Both the position numbers and the translations under genes were made by a program. DNA of 9,826 bases, taken from contig JAEZEY010000498.1 of assembly GCA_023432845.1 (NCBI GenBank), positions 1-9,826 of the forward strand, given 5' to 3'. The notes below the pieces were generated by a model. The model did no database searches and was not told the origin of the DNA. It saw only the letters and a program-made list of their open reading frames with translations. The first letter of the stretch is position 1. Each line of letters starts with the position of its first letter. Source of the DNA: Pseudomonadota bacterium (GTDB lineage: Bacteria > Pseudomonadota > Alphaproteobacteria > Rhizobiales > Xanthobacteraceae). Positions 1-7,128 of the stretch are shown in pieces.

Positions 1-2
1 CG

Positions 3-497
3 GACGCCAACCGCATCGGAGGACTCGGCGAAGGCCTGAACGTCGCCATGCACGGCATCAACCGCGGCCGGCTCGGCATGGCCTCGACCTGCCTCGGCTA
101 CGCCGAATGGGGCCTCGACCTCACCACCGACTACGCCAAGCAGCGCAAGACGTTCGGCAAACCGATCGCCGAGCATCAGGCCATCCAGATGCATCTGGCC
201 GACGCCGCGATGGATATCTTCGCCGCCAAGAACATCATCATGACCTGCGCGCGGCGGATCGACGAGGGCCAGCCCGCCCGCGCCGAGATCGCGATGGCGA
301 AGGCGTATTCGACCGAGATGCTGTCGCGCGTCATGGATCGCTGCATTCAGGTCCACGGCGGCATGGGGTTGACCAACGAAGTCCGCCTCGAGGCCGGCTA
401 TCGCTTTGCGCGCACCATGCGCATTCCCGACGGCACCGGCGAAATCCAGCGCCGCACCATCGCCCAGGAACTGCTGAAGAACCGGCTGGTTTTCTAG
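3..497 (+). CDS. Acyl-CoA dehydrogenase, C-terminal part (5' end outside window)
   Basis: This is the C-terminal part of a flavin-dependent acyl-CoA dehydrogenase, which would form an alpha-beta double bond in an acyl-CoA and pass electrons to ETF. The frame is open from base 3, before the first ATG at 48, and reads into the family motif GEGLNVAMHGINRGR, so the gene begins upstream of the window. Visible parts are the helical C-terminal domain, the QRKTFGKPIAEHQAIQ segment that contacts FAD and the dimer partner, the QVHGGMGLTNE motif, and the final active-site loop RIPDGTGEIQ. In medium-chain enzymes that loop carries the catalytic Glu (YEGT); here the aligned residue is Asp (codon 429-431). 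The helix-G position used by isovaleryl-CoA dehydrogenases is Gly, so Asp is the likely base. The next dehydrogenase starts 28 bases downstream, so the two are probably co-transcribed. The family is sure; the substrate is unknown. Confidence 0.93.
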   Translation, partial: DANRIGGLGEGLNVAMHGINRGRLGMASTCLGYAEWGLDLTTDYAKQRKTFGKPIAEHQAIQMHLADAAMDIFAAKNIIMTCARRIDEGQPARAEIAMAKAYSTEMLSRVMDRCIQVHGGMGLTNEVRLEAGYRFARTMRIPDGTGEIQRRTIAQELLKNRLVF

Positions 498-525
498 ACA
501 GAGTAATGGATCGGTTGATCAGGCC

Positions 526-1701
526 ATGACATCGACGGTTTTCAGCGACCTGCCCGGCCATCGCGACATCCAGGAAGGCGTCGCCAAGGTCTGCGAGCAA
601 TTCGGCGACGATTACTGGCTGGCGAAGGACCGTGAGGCCACCTTCCCTCACGAGTTCTATCGCGCCATCGCGGATGGCGGCTGGCTCGGCATCGCCATGC
701 CGCAGGAATTCGGCGGCGCCGGCCTCGGCATCAGCGAAGCCGCAATCATGATGCGGACGATCTCCCAGTCCGGCGCCGGCATGTCGGGCGCCTCGTCCGT
801 GCACATGAACATCTTCGGCCTGCAGCCCGTGGTCGTGTTCGGCACCGATGCGCAGAAGGCACGCATGCTGCCGCCGCTGATCGAAGGCCGCGAGAAGGCC
901 TGCTTCGCCGTCACCGAGCCGGATGCCGGCCTCAACACCACCAAGATCAAGACGCGCGCCGAGCGCGTCGGCGACCGCTACCGCGTCACTGGACAGAAGA
1001 TCTGGATTTCGACCGCGCAGGTCGCCGACCGCGCGCTCATCCTCGCGCGCACGGCAACGCCCTCCGCCACCGGCAACAAGACGGCCGGCCTCAGCCTGTT
1101 CTACACGCCGCTCGACCGCAGCCGCGTCGAGGTCCGCGAGATCGAGAAGCACGGCCGCCATGCGGTGGACTCCAACATGCTGTTCTTCGACGGCATGGAC
1201 GTGCCGGCCGACGATTTGATCGGCGAGGAAGGCAATGGCTTCAAACAGATCCTGCACGGCCTCAATCCCGAGCGCATCCTGATCGCCGCGGAAGCCGTCG
1301 GGCTCGGCCACGCCGCGTTGCGCAAGGCCTGCCAATACACGCGCGAGCGCGTCGTGTTCGACCGGCCGATCGGCGAATATCAGTCGATCCAGCATCCGCT
1401 GGCGCGTTCATGGATGAATCTCGAGGCCGCGTGGCTGATGGTGATGCGCGCGGCGCAGCTTTATGACGCAAAACAGGAGTGCGGCGCCGAGGCCAACTCC
1501 GCCAAGTTCCTCGCCGCCGAGGCCGCATTCACCGCCTGCGAAACCGCGGTGCTGTCGCATGGCGGCATGGGCTACTCGGCCGAGTATCACGTCGAACGCT
1601 ATCTGCGCGAGAGCTGGATCCCGCGCCTCGCACCGGTGAGCGCGCAGATGATCCTCAATTTCGTCGGCGAGAAGGTGCTCGGCCTGCCGCGCTCCTACTG
1701 A
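526..1701 (+). CDS. Acyl-CoA dehydrogenase, probable helix-G catalytic Glu type
   Basis: A complete 391-residue acyl-CoA dehydrogenase, normal length for the family. In order: an alpha-helical N-terminal domain (about 1-120), a beta domain with the FAD/substrate signature AVTEPDAGLNTT (about 128-139) and KIWIS (about 158-162), then the C-terminal helical domain with RERVVFDRPIGEYQSIQ and LSHGGMGYSAEYHVERYLRE. The usual active-site Glu near the C terminus is absent: the aligned loop reads RLAPVSAQ. Glu249 in LNPERILIA instead sits where isovaleryl-CoA and long-chain acyl-CoA dehydrogenases keep their base, so an active enzyme is likely. That group often handles branched or long acyl-CoAs, but the substrate cannot be told here. 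The ATG at 526 has only a weak AGG nearby; the N terminus (HRDIQEGVAKVCEQF) fits the family start. It lies 28 bases after the first dehydrogenase gene and 6 bases before the CoA-transferase gene, which implies one operon. Confidence 0.96.
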   Translation: MTSTVFSDLPGHRDIQEGVAKVCEQFGDDYWLAKDREATFPHEFYRAIADGGWLGIAMPQEFGGAGLGISEAAIMMRTISQSGAGMSGASSVHMNIFGLQPVVVFGTDAQKARMLPPLIEGREKACFAVTEPDAGLNTTKIKTRAERVGDRYRVTGQKIWISTAQVADRALILARTATPSATGNKTAGLSLFYTPLDRSRVEVREIEKHGRHAVDSNMLFFDGMDVPADDLIGEEGNGFKQILHGLNPERILIAAEAVGLGHAALRKACQYTRERVVFDRPIGEYQSIQHPLARSWMNLEAAWLMVMRAAQLYDAKQECGAEANSAKFLAAEAAFTACETAVLSHGGMGYSAEYHVERYLRESWIPRLAPVSAQMILNFVGEKVLGLPRSY

Positions 1702-1707
1702 CGCCTC

Positions 1708-2910
1708 ATGGAAAACCAACGCATGGCCAACGGCCCCTTCAGCGGCATCCGCGTTCTCGACATCGGCAAATACATCGCGGCGCCGTTCTGCGCGGCGATG
1801 CTCGGCGACATGGGCGCCGATGTCATCCGGGTCGAGCCCACCGGCGGCAGCGACGATCGCACCGTGATGCCAGTCACCGAGAGCAGCGGCGCGCTGCATC
1901 TTCATGTCAACCGCACCAAGCGCTCGATCGGCCTCGACCTCAAGAAGCCCGAGGCACGCGCCGTTCTCACTCGGCTGGTAGAGACCAGCGACGTCGTCGT
2001 CACCAACATGCCGAACGGTGTGCTGAAAAAGCTCCAACTCGACTACGATACCTTCAAGGCCATCAACCCGACCATTATCCACACCAATGTCACGGCCTTC
2101 GGCGATGTCGGCCCCGAAAGCGAGAGCATCGGCTTTGACGGCATCGGCCAGGCCATGGGCGGCGCGGTCTATCTCAGCGGCTTCGATGGCCGCCCGACCC
2201 GCTGCGCCGCATCCTATGTCGATTACGCGACCGCGATGGCCTCGGCCTTCGCCACCGCCGCCGCGCTGTTCGAGCGCAATCGCACCGGCAAGGGACAGAA
2301 CATCCAGTCGTCCTTGCTGCGCACCGCGCTCACCATCACCAATCCGATCCTGATCGAGGAAGCGCTCGGCGTGCGCACGCGCACCGCCATCGGCAACCGC
2401 AGCCCGATTGCCGGGCCCTCGGACATCTTCAAAACCACCGACGGCTGGATCACCGTGCAGGTCATCGGCCGCGACATGTTCCGGCGCTGGACCGAGCTTG
2501 TCGGCCGGCCCGAACTCGTCGACGAGCCGCGCTTTGCCGACGATATCAAGTGCGGCGAGAACGGCGAAGAACTGAGCGCCATGATGCAGGGCTGGTGTGA
2601 CGGCAAAAGCAGCGGCGAATGCCTGTCCGCCTTGCGGACGGCGCGCATCCCCGGCTGCCGGGTGCTGGCGCCGAGGGACGCGTTGACCGAGCCGCAGAAC
2701 GTCGAAGGCGGTTTCTTCAACTGGGTCGCGTTCGACGAATTGAAGCGTGACATGCCGCTGGTCAGCCCCGTGAAGCCGACCGAGCCGCCGCGCGCGGCGC
2801 CGCCGCTGGGTGCCGACACGGACGGCGTCATGCTCGAACTGGGTTATTCGCGCGCCGAGATCGATACGCTGCGCGCATCCGGCGCTATTGGGAGATCGGA
2901 TCATGCGTGA
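1708..2910 (+). CDS. Family III CoA-transferase (CaiB/BaiF type)
   Basis: A 400-residue family III CoA-transferase, which moves CoA from a donor acyl-CoA such as succinyl-CoA to a free carboxylate through an aspartyl-anhydride intermediate. The N-terminal part (about 13-45) has the typical GIRVLDIGKYIAAPF and LGDMGADVIRVEP. NRTKRSIGLDLK follows at about 68-79. Asp172 in SYVDYATA aligns with the nucleophile Asp169 of formyl-CoA and carnitine CoA-transferases. TGKGQNIQSSLL follows at about 193-204, and the C-terminal half closes the interlocked-dimer fold. The start is uncertain: ATG 1708 follows the dehydrogenase stop by 6 bases, an ATG at 1723 (MANGPFSG) is equally plausible, and neither has a clear Shine-Dalgarno site. 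The gene sits between dehydrogenase and thiolase genes, so it probably activates the acid that this operon degrades. The donor and acceptor are unknown. The last 8 bases overlap the thiolase gene. Confidence 0.95.
   Translation: MENQRMANGPFSGIRVLDIGKYIAAPFCAAMLGDMGADVIRVEPTGGSDDRTVMPVTESSGALHLHVNRTKRSIGLDLKKPEARAVLTRLVETSDVVVTNMPNGVLKKLQLDYDTFKAINPTIIHTNVTAFGDVGPESESIGFDGIGQAMGGAVYLSGFDGRPTRCAASYVDYATAMASAFATAAALFERNRTGKGQNIQSSLLRTALTITNPILIEEALGVRTRTAIGNRSPIAGPSDIFKTTDGWITVQVIGRDMFRRWTELVGRPELVDEPRFADDIKCGENGEELSAMMQGWCDGKSSGECLSALRTARIPGCRVLAPRDALTEPQNVEGGFFNWVAFDELKRDMPLVSPVKPTEPPRAAPPLGADTDGVMLELGYSRAEIDTLRASGAIGRSDHA
2890..2895 (+). promoter_or_regulatory. Ribosome binding site of the thiolase gene
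   Basis: GGGAGA lies 7 bases before the ATG at 2903, inside the end of the CoA-transferase gene. It decides the thiolase start: the open frame reaches back to 2810, but only the 2903 start has this site and gives the family-typical N terminus MRDAVICEPLRTAIG. Confidence 0.65.
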
Positions 2911-4114
2911 CGCCGTTATTTGCGAACCCCTGCGCACCGCGATCGGCCGCTATGGCGGCTCGTTGCGCGACGTGCCGGCCGCGGACCTGGCCTCGACCGT
3001 GGTCAAGGAACTGGTGTGCCGCACCGGGATCGCGCCGGACGACATCGACGACATGATTTTCGGCCAGTGCTATCCGAACGGCGAAGCGCCGGCTATCGGC
3101 CGCATCGCCTCGCTCGATGCCGGCCTCGGCACCGGTGTGCCGGGCATGCAGATCGATCGCCGCTGCGGCTCCGGCCTTCAGGCCGTGATCGACGCCGCCA
3201 TGCGGGTGCAGACGGGCATTGCCGACCTTGTCGTCGCCGGCGGCGCCGAGTCGATGAGCCAGGCCGAGCATTACGCACTCGGTTTGCGCTGGGGCATGAA
3301 GGGCGACAGCACGCCGCTGTCCGATCGCATCGGCCGCGGCCGCAACACGTCAGGCGGCCGCAAATACCCCGTGCCCGGCGGCATGCTGGAGACTGCGGAG
3401 AATCTCCGCGCCGACTACAATATCGGCCGCGAGGAGCAGGACGCGCTGGCGGTCGAGTCGCACGCCCGCGCCATTCGCGCGCAGAAGGCCGGCATTTTCG
3501 AGCAGGAAATCGTGCCGGTCAAAATCAAGGTGAAGGGTGCCGAGAAGGCCTTCACCGTCGATGAACACCCGCGCTCCGATGTAACGCTGGAAAGCCTGGC
3601 GCAGCTCAGGCCGGTGATGCTGTCGAAAGACCCGGCGGCGACCGTCACCGCCGGCAATGCCAGCGGTCAGAACGACGCCGCTGCGGCCTGCATCGTCGCT
3701 TCGCGCGAGGAAGCCGAGCGTTTCGGTCTCAAGCCGCTGGCGCGCCTCGTCGCCTGGGGCGCTGCCGGCGTTGCGCCGAACCGCATGGGCATCGGTCCGG
3801 TGCCGTCGACGGCCCGCGCGCTGCAACGCGCCGGCCTGACGCTCAAGGACATGGACCTGATCGAGCTCAACGAAGCCTTCGCCGCGCAGGCGCTCGCCGT
3901 GACGCGCGAGTGGAAATTGCAGAAGAGCGATTTCGACCGCCTCAACGTCAACGGCTCGGGTATCTCGCTGGGTCATCCGGTGGGCGCGACGGGCGTGCGC
4001 ATCCTGTGCACGATGCTGCGCGAACTCGAGCGCCGCGGCGCCCGCTACGCGCTCGAAACGATGTGCATCGGCGGCGGCCAGGGTCTGACGGCGATCTTTG
4101 AGCGCGTGGCTTAG
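2903..4114 (+). CDS. Thiolase (acetyl-CoA C-acyltransferase family)
   Basis: A 403-residue thiolase, normal length. It would cleave a 3-ketoacyl-CoA with free CoA to acetyl-CoA (or another short acyl-CoA) and a shortened acyl-CoA; the reverse condensation is possible in the family. All active-site elements are present: nucleophile Cys88 in DRRCGSGLQAV, the NEAFAAQ motif at 323-329, His358 in GSGISLGHPVGATG, and Cys388 in CIGGGQG. The N-terminal thiolase signature RTAIGRYGGSL is also clear. The start at 2903 overlaps the CoA-transferase stop by 8 bases, which suggests translational coupling. As the last gene of the operon it supplies the terminal beta-oxidation step, following activation and desaturation by the upstream genes. 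Sequence alone does not separate a short-chain acetoacetyl-CoA enzyme from a broader 3-ketoacyl-CoA thiolase or a beta-ketoadipyl-CoA type. Confidence 0.96.
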   Translation: MRDAVICEPLRTAIGRYGGSLRDVPAADLASTVVKELVCRTGIAPDDIDDMIFGQCYPNGEAPAIGRIASLDAGLGTGVPGMQIDRRCGSGLQAVIDAAMRVQTGIADLVVAGGAESMSQAEHYALGLRWGMKGDSTPLSDRIGRGRNTSGGRKYPVPGGMLETAENLRADYNIGREEQDALAVESHARAIRAQKAGIFEQEIVPVKIKVKGAEKAFTVDEHPRSDVTLESLAQLRPVMLSKDPAATVTAGNASGQNDAAAACIVASREEAERFGLKPLARLVAWGAAGVAPNRMGIGPVPSTARALQRAGLTLKDMDLIELNEAFAAQALAVTREWKLQKSDFDRLNVNGSGISLGHPVGATGVRILCTMLRELERRGARYALETMCIGGGQGLTAIFERVA

Positions 4115-4390
4115 AAGAACTACCGTGGTTGCGATCACGGCTGCAGCGCTACACCCGCATCCCTATTCCGGCAACAAGTACGCCGGCACACAGCCCGGTA
4201 ACGCTGCAGCGACAAAGCTGAACGCAATTTTTCACCAGTATCGCAATGCGCCAGCTAAGCCCATGGCGAGGATACGAAATTCCTGTCAGCCCACACTTCT
4301 CCATCATGGAGGCGATTGAAAAGCGGCTCGAACTGCTAGTTATCGTACCATAGCCAACACTCCTGCGGCAGACCGATCCAAGACTAACTG
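4115..4390 (+). other. Convergent intergenic region without a supported gene
   Basis: These 276 bases separate the ends of the convergent thiolase and quiC genes. GC is about 55 percent by count, below the flanking genes. A nested inverted repeat occupies 4140-4210. Short open frames exist on both strands (a + frame running to 4319, and a 52-codon - frame at 4149-4307 starting with two ATGs), but none has a Shine-Dalgarno site or a recognisable product. I find no stem followed directly by a T-run, so no classical intrinsic terminator for either operon can be named. Confidence 0.6.
4140..4210. repeat. Nested inverted repeat downstream of the thiolase gene
   Basis: The outer arms GCTGCAGCGCTAC (4140-4152) and GTAACGCTGCAGC (4198-4210) are complementary at 12 of 13 positions. 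Between them CCGGC (4168-4172) and GCCGG (4182-4186) form an inner hairpin. Just before, CCGTG (4123-4127) and CACGG (4136-4140) could pair as an alternative. A short T-run (4228-4232) follows 17 bases after the outer arm, too far for a standard intrinsic terminator. The structure could end or protect transcripts from the two convergent operons, or be a decayed remnant. Confidence 0.45.
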
Positions 4391-6277
4391 CTACGGCAAG
4401 CGGCTTACTGCAATCGCCTGGGCATTTAGCCTGATGGCCGCGTTGGAGGCGCCGTAGCCGCGATAGCCCTCTCGCTGCACGATCTCGAAAAAGAAGCCGC
4501 CTTCAATCGTCGCGGTATAGGCCTGAAGATAGGTGCCCTTGCCGTCGTTATCGTAGAGAATGTTGAGCGCCTTCAGTGCCGCAACGTCGAGGTCCGCCAG
4601 ATCGCCGCGCGCCGCTAGATCGTCATAGTAGTTATCCGGAATCGTGAGCATCTCGATGCCGTTTGCGATGAGCTGTGTCACCGTCCCGTGAATGTCGTTC
4701 GTCGCCAGTGCGATATGCTGTACGCCGGAGCCGAAGAACTCGTAAACAAAGCGCGACGACAAGGTCTGATTGCTCTGGGAGCCGTTGAGCACCATGCGCA
4801 AACCGTCACCCGGCCGCGTCAGCGCCCCGCTTTCGATGACCTGGCTTTGCACGATGCCGCCCGGGTCGACGACCGCCTGACTTTGCGTACGCCGGGTGCA
4901 GAACAGCGAGGTATAGAACAGCAGCCAGGTCAGCATCTCCTCGTAGAACATCGTCTGGGAGACGTGGTCGACCGCAAACAAGCCGGCGCCCGACATGCCG
5001 ACCGCCACCGGCTCGAAATCGACCGTCGACCAGCCCCCGAGGGCCGATTTGTCATCGACGAAATACAACAGGCTGCCGCCGACACCGCGGATCGCCGGAA
5101 TGTTCAATTCGCCCGGGCCGACGGCGCCGTAATGCGGCACATCGAGGAGCGCCTTGGCACGGGCAATCGTGGCCGCCGCATCTGGCACGCGCAGCGCCAT
5201 GGCGCAAACCGATGTGCCGTGGGTGATCTGGTAGCTGTGGGCGAAACCTTCGTCATCGCTGTTGACGACAATGCGGATGCCACCTTGCGTCCACAGGTTG
5301 ACGTTTTTCGACCTGTGGCGACCGCTCATGGCAAAGCCGAGGCGCTTCAGCAGAGTCTCGAAACGGGGGCGGTCGCCCTCATGTACCGCGAATTCGATAA
5401 ATTCGATGGCGGAGACCGGCTCTGGGGCGGGCATCGGCTCCGCACCGTTGACTGGCGACCCATGACGGCGCGAAGCCTCATCGAGCAGATAGATCAGCGA
5501 GCGGTGACCGTCGAGCGCCACGGACCGCGCCGAGCCGGCACGGAACCGGTCGTTGAAGATTTCGAGCGACAGATAGCCGTCATAGCCGGCGGCAACCAGC
5601 GCATCCATAAAGGCGGCGAGATCGAAATCGCCCTGTCCCGGCAGACAGCGCCAGTGCCGACTCCACGACAGATAGTCCATCTCCAGCTTGGGTGCGTCGG
5701 CAATCTGTACAAGGAAGATGCGATCTTTCGGGATGGTGCGGATCGGCTTCAGATCAGTGTTGCGCGACTGGATATGGAAGGAGTCGAGCACAATGCCGAC
5801 GCTGTCATGGCCGCAACGCCGCACCACTTCCCATGCGTCGCGATAATCGAAGATCTGCCTGCCCCAGGCCAGCGCCTCGTAGCCGACGCGCATGTTGCGC
5901 TTGGCGGCGCGCTCGCCGAGAAGCGCGAAGTCCTCGGCGAGACGGTCCACTCCGCCACCCGCCTCGCTCGACGTGCTCGAGCACACGAAGAGGAGATCGG
6001 AGCCGAGTTCTTGCAGCAGGTCGAACTTGCGCTCGGCGCGCTCCAGCGCCTTGTCGCGCTTGTCCGACGGCAAGCCTTCGAACTCGCGAAACGGCTGGCA
6101 AGTGACGACCGCAAGCCCCAGATCGCCGCAAATGCGGCGCACTTGCTTCGGCGAAGCCGGATAGGCGATCAGATCATTTTCGAAAATCTCGACCGCCTTG
6201 AAGCCCGCCGAGGCAATCGCTTCCAGCTTTTCCAGAAGATTGCCCGATAGGCACACGGTCGCGATTGAGGTTTTCAT
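4391..6277 (-). CDS. quiC: 3-dehydroshikimate dehydratase QuiC, fused to an HPPD-like domain
   Basis: A 628-residue two-domain protein of the QuiC1 type found in pseudomonads. The N-terminal TIM barrel (about 1-270, sugar phosphate isomerase/epimerase family) dehydrates 3-dehydroshikimate to protocatechuate in the cytoplasm. It closely follows the QuiC pattern (SIATVCLSGNLLEKLEAIA, EIFENDL, LERAERKFDLLQELG, WSRHWRCLPGQGDFDL). The four metal ligands known for QuiC1 fall at the same positions: Glu134 (GYEALAWG), Asp165 (VLDSFH), Gln191 (LVQIADAP) and Glu239 (LSLEIFND). A short Pro/Ala linker (about 271-289) leads to a C-terminal vicinal-oxygen-chelate region like 4-hydroxyphenylpyruvate dioxygenase. 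Its iron triad looks intact: His438 (AVDHVSQ), His521 (VQHIAL) and Glu598 (FFFEIV). The role of this domain in QuiC proteins is not settled. The ATG at 6277 overlaps the stop of the upstream dehydrogenase gene as ATGA, so the two are probably translationally coupled. Confidence 0.96.
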   Translation of the reverse strand: MKTSIATVCLSGNLLEKLEAIASAGFKAVEIFENDLIAYPASPKQVRRICGDLGLAVVTCQPFREFEGLPSDKRDKALERAERKFDLLQELGSDLLFVCSSTSSEAGGGVDRLAEDFALLGERAAKRNMRVGYEALAWGRQIFDYRDAWEVVRRCGHDSVGIVLDSFHIQSRNTDLKPIRTIPKDRIFLVQIADAPKLEMDYLSWSRHWRCLPGQGDFDLAAFMDALVAAGYDGYLSLEIFNDRFRAGSARSVALDGHRSLIYLLDEASRRHGSPVNGAEPMPAPEPVSAIEFIEFAVHEGDRPRFETLLKRLGFAMSGRHRSKNVNLWTQGGIRIVVNSDDEGFAHSYQITHGTSVCAMALRVPDAAATIARAKALLDVPHYGAVGPGELNIPAIRGVGGSLLYFVDDKSALGGWSTVDFEPVAVGMSGAGLFAVDHVSQTMFYEEMLTWLLFYTSLFCTRRTQSQAVVDPGGIVQSQVIESGALTRPGDGLRMVLNGSQSNQTLSSRFVYEFFGSGVQHIALATNDIHGTVTQLIANGIEMLTIPDNYYDDLAARGDLADLDVAALKALNILYDNDGKGTYLQAYTATIEGGFFFEIVQREGYRGYGASNAAIRLNAQAIAVSRLP

Positions 6278-7128
6278 GCCGGCACCCGGTTTTCACCTTC
6301 GAGCAACGCGGCGCGCAATTGCATTTCCGGCACGTCTTTACCGACGAAATGCCGGAATGCATCGACGCCCTGATAGAAGAACAGCTCGTAGCCGCTCAGG
6401 AGTTCGAGCCCGGCGGCCTTGGCTCCGACCATGAAGGGCGTATCGACCGGCGTATAGACCGCGTCGAAGGCCCAGCGCCGGCCGGCGATGCTCGCCGGCG
6501 GAAACGGACAGCCGCCGATGCCGACCATGCCGATCGGCGTCGAATTGACCAAACCCTCGACCTTGTCGGTGGCTTCCTCGATCGAGCGCGCCGCGGTGAC
6601 ATTGGTGCCGGAGCGCAGCGCGCCCAGCGCCTCGGCCAGTGCCGTAGATTTGGCGAAATCGATATCGAACAACCGCAATTCGGAAGCGCCGAGCTGACAC
6701 AGGCCGAAGGCAATGGCGCGGCCGACGCCGCCGCTGCCGGCCATCGCCACGCGGCCCGGCGGCGTGTCGCCGAAGCCGTGACGGTAGGCGGCCATGAAGC
6801 CGGAATAGTCGGTGTTCCAGCCTTCCGGCCGGCCGGCCCCGAACAGCAGGGTATTGCAGGCGCCGATGGCGCGCACTACCGGATCCGGGACGTCGAGATG
6901 AGCGACCACCCGCTCTTTGTAGGGATAAGTGATGTTCAGGCCGCGATAGCCGGAGGCCTCGGCCCAGGCCATGACCGCTTCGAACGAGCGCTTGAGATCG
7001 GCCGGCCGCAACAGGTCGTAGGTCACCGTCAGCCCGGTCAACCGGCCGGCGATTCGGTGCAAGGCCGGCGAACTCGATGCGGCGATGTTGTCACCGATCA
7101 GCCCCAGCCTGATGGGGGACGGACTCAT
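6274..7128 (-). CDS. aroE: Shikimate/quinate dehydrogenase (AroE family), probably catabolic and NAD-linked
   Basis: A 284-residue AroE-family oxidoreductase, normal length. It interconverts shikimate and 3-dehydroshikimate (and in some members quinate and 3-dehydroquinate). The substrate-side SSSPALH keeps the SxS pair (Ser18, Ser20). The catalytic dyad is Lys71 (NITYPYKE) and Asp107 (NTDYSGF). The Rossmann loop is AGSGGVGRA (about 130-138). After the next strand the cofactor region reads LFDIDFAKS, with acidic residues at Asp155 and Asp157 in place of the NRT motif of NADP-specific AroE; this favours NAD and hence the oxidative, catabolic direction (inference). Overlap with quiC, whose enzyme uses its product, supports that role. 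The start at 7128 has GGAGG 5 bases upstream; the longer open frame to 7266 would run into the regulator gene and adds no family sequence. It could instead be a biosynthetic AroE, but context argues against this. Confidence 0.92.
   Translation of the reverse strand: MSPSPIRLGLIGDNIAASSSPALHRIAGRLTGLTVTYDLLRPADLKRSFEAVMAWAEASGYRGLNITYPYKERVVAHLDVPDPVVRAIGACNTLLFGAGRPEGWNTDYSGFMAAYRHGFGDTPPGRVAMAGSGGVGRAIAFGLCQLGASELRLFDIDFAKSTALAEALGALRSGTNVTAARSIEEATDKVEGLVNSTPIGMVGIGGCPFPPASIAGRRWAFDAVYTPVDTPFMVGAKAAGLELLSGYELFFYQGVDAFRHFVGKDVPEMQLRAALLEGENRVPA

Noticed and set aside
331..1395. A 354-codon - strand open frame opposite the two acyl-CoA dehydrogenase genes
   Set aside because: It spans the junction of two well-supported genes and has no recognisable domain.
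1408..2937. A 509-codon open frame on the - strand opposite the CoA-transferase gene
   Set aside because: It mirrors the third-position GC pattern of the real + strand gene, shows no family motif, and would bury a clearly recognisable CoA-transferase.
4149..4307. A 52-codon - strand frame starting with two ATGs, with five Cys and a hydrophobic end
   Set aside because: It has no Shine-Dalgarno site and no recognisable family, and it lies across the inverted repeat; chance is the simpler explanation.
4098..4319. A 73-codon + strand frame after the thiolase gene
   Set aside because: It starts inside the thiolase gene, has no ribosome binding site and low-complexity composition, and shows no family resemblance.
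4211..4390. Insertion-sequence remnant as the cause of the lower GC between the convergent operons
   Set aside because: I see no transposase fragment in any frame and no flanking target duplication. A GC dip is normal for non-coding DNA.
4688..6250. A 520-codon + strand open frame across quiC
   Set aside because: It is an antisense shadow of quiC; the translation is rich in Arg/His/Ala without domains, while the - strand product matches QuiC with all metal ligands.
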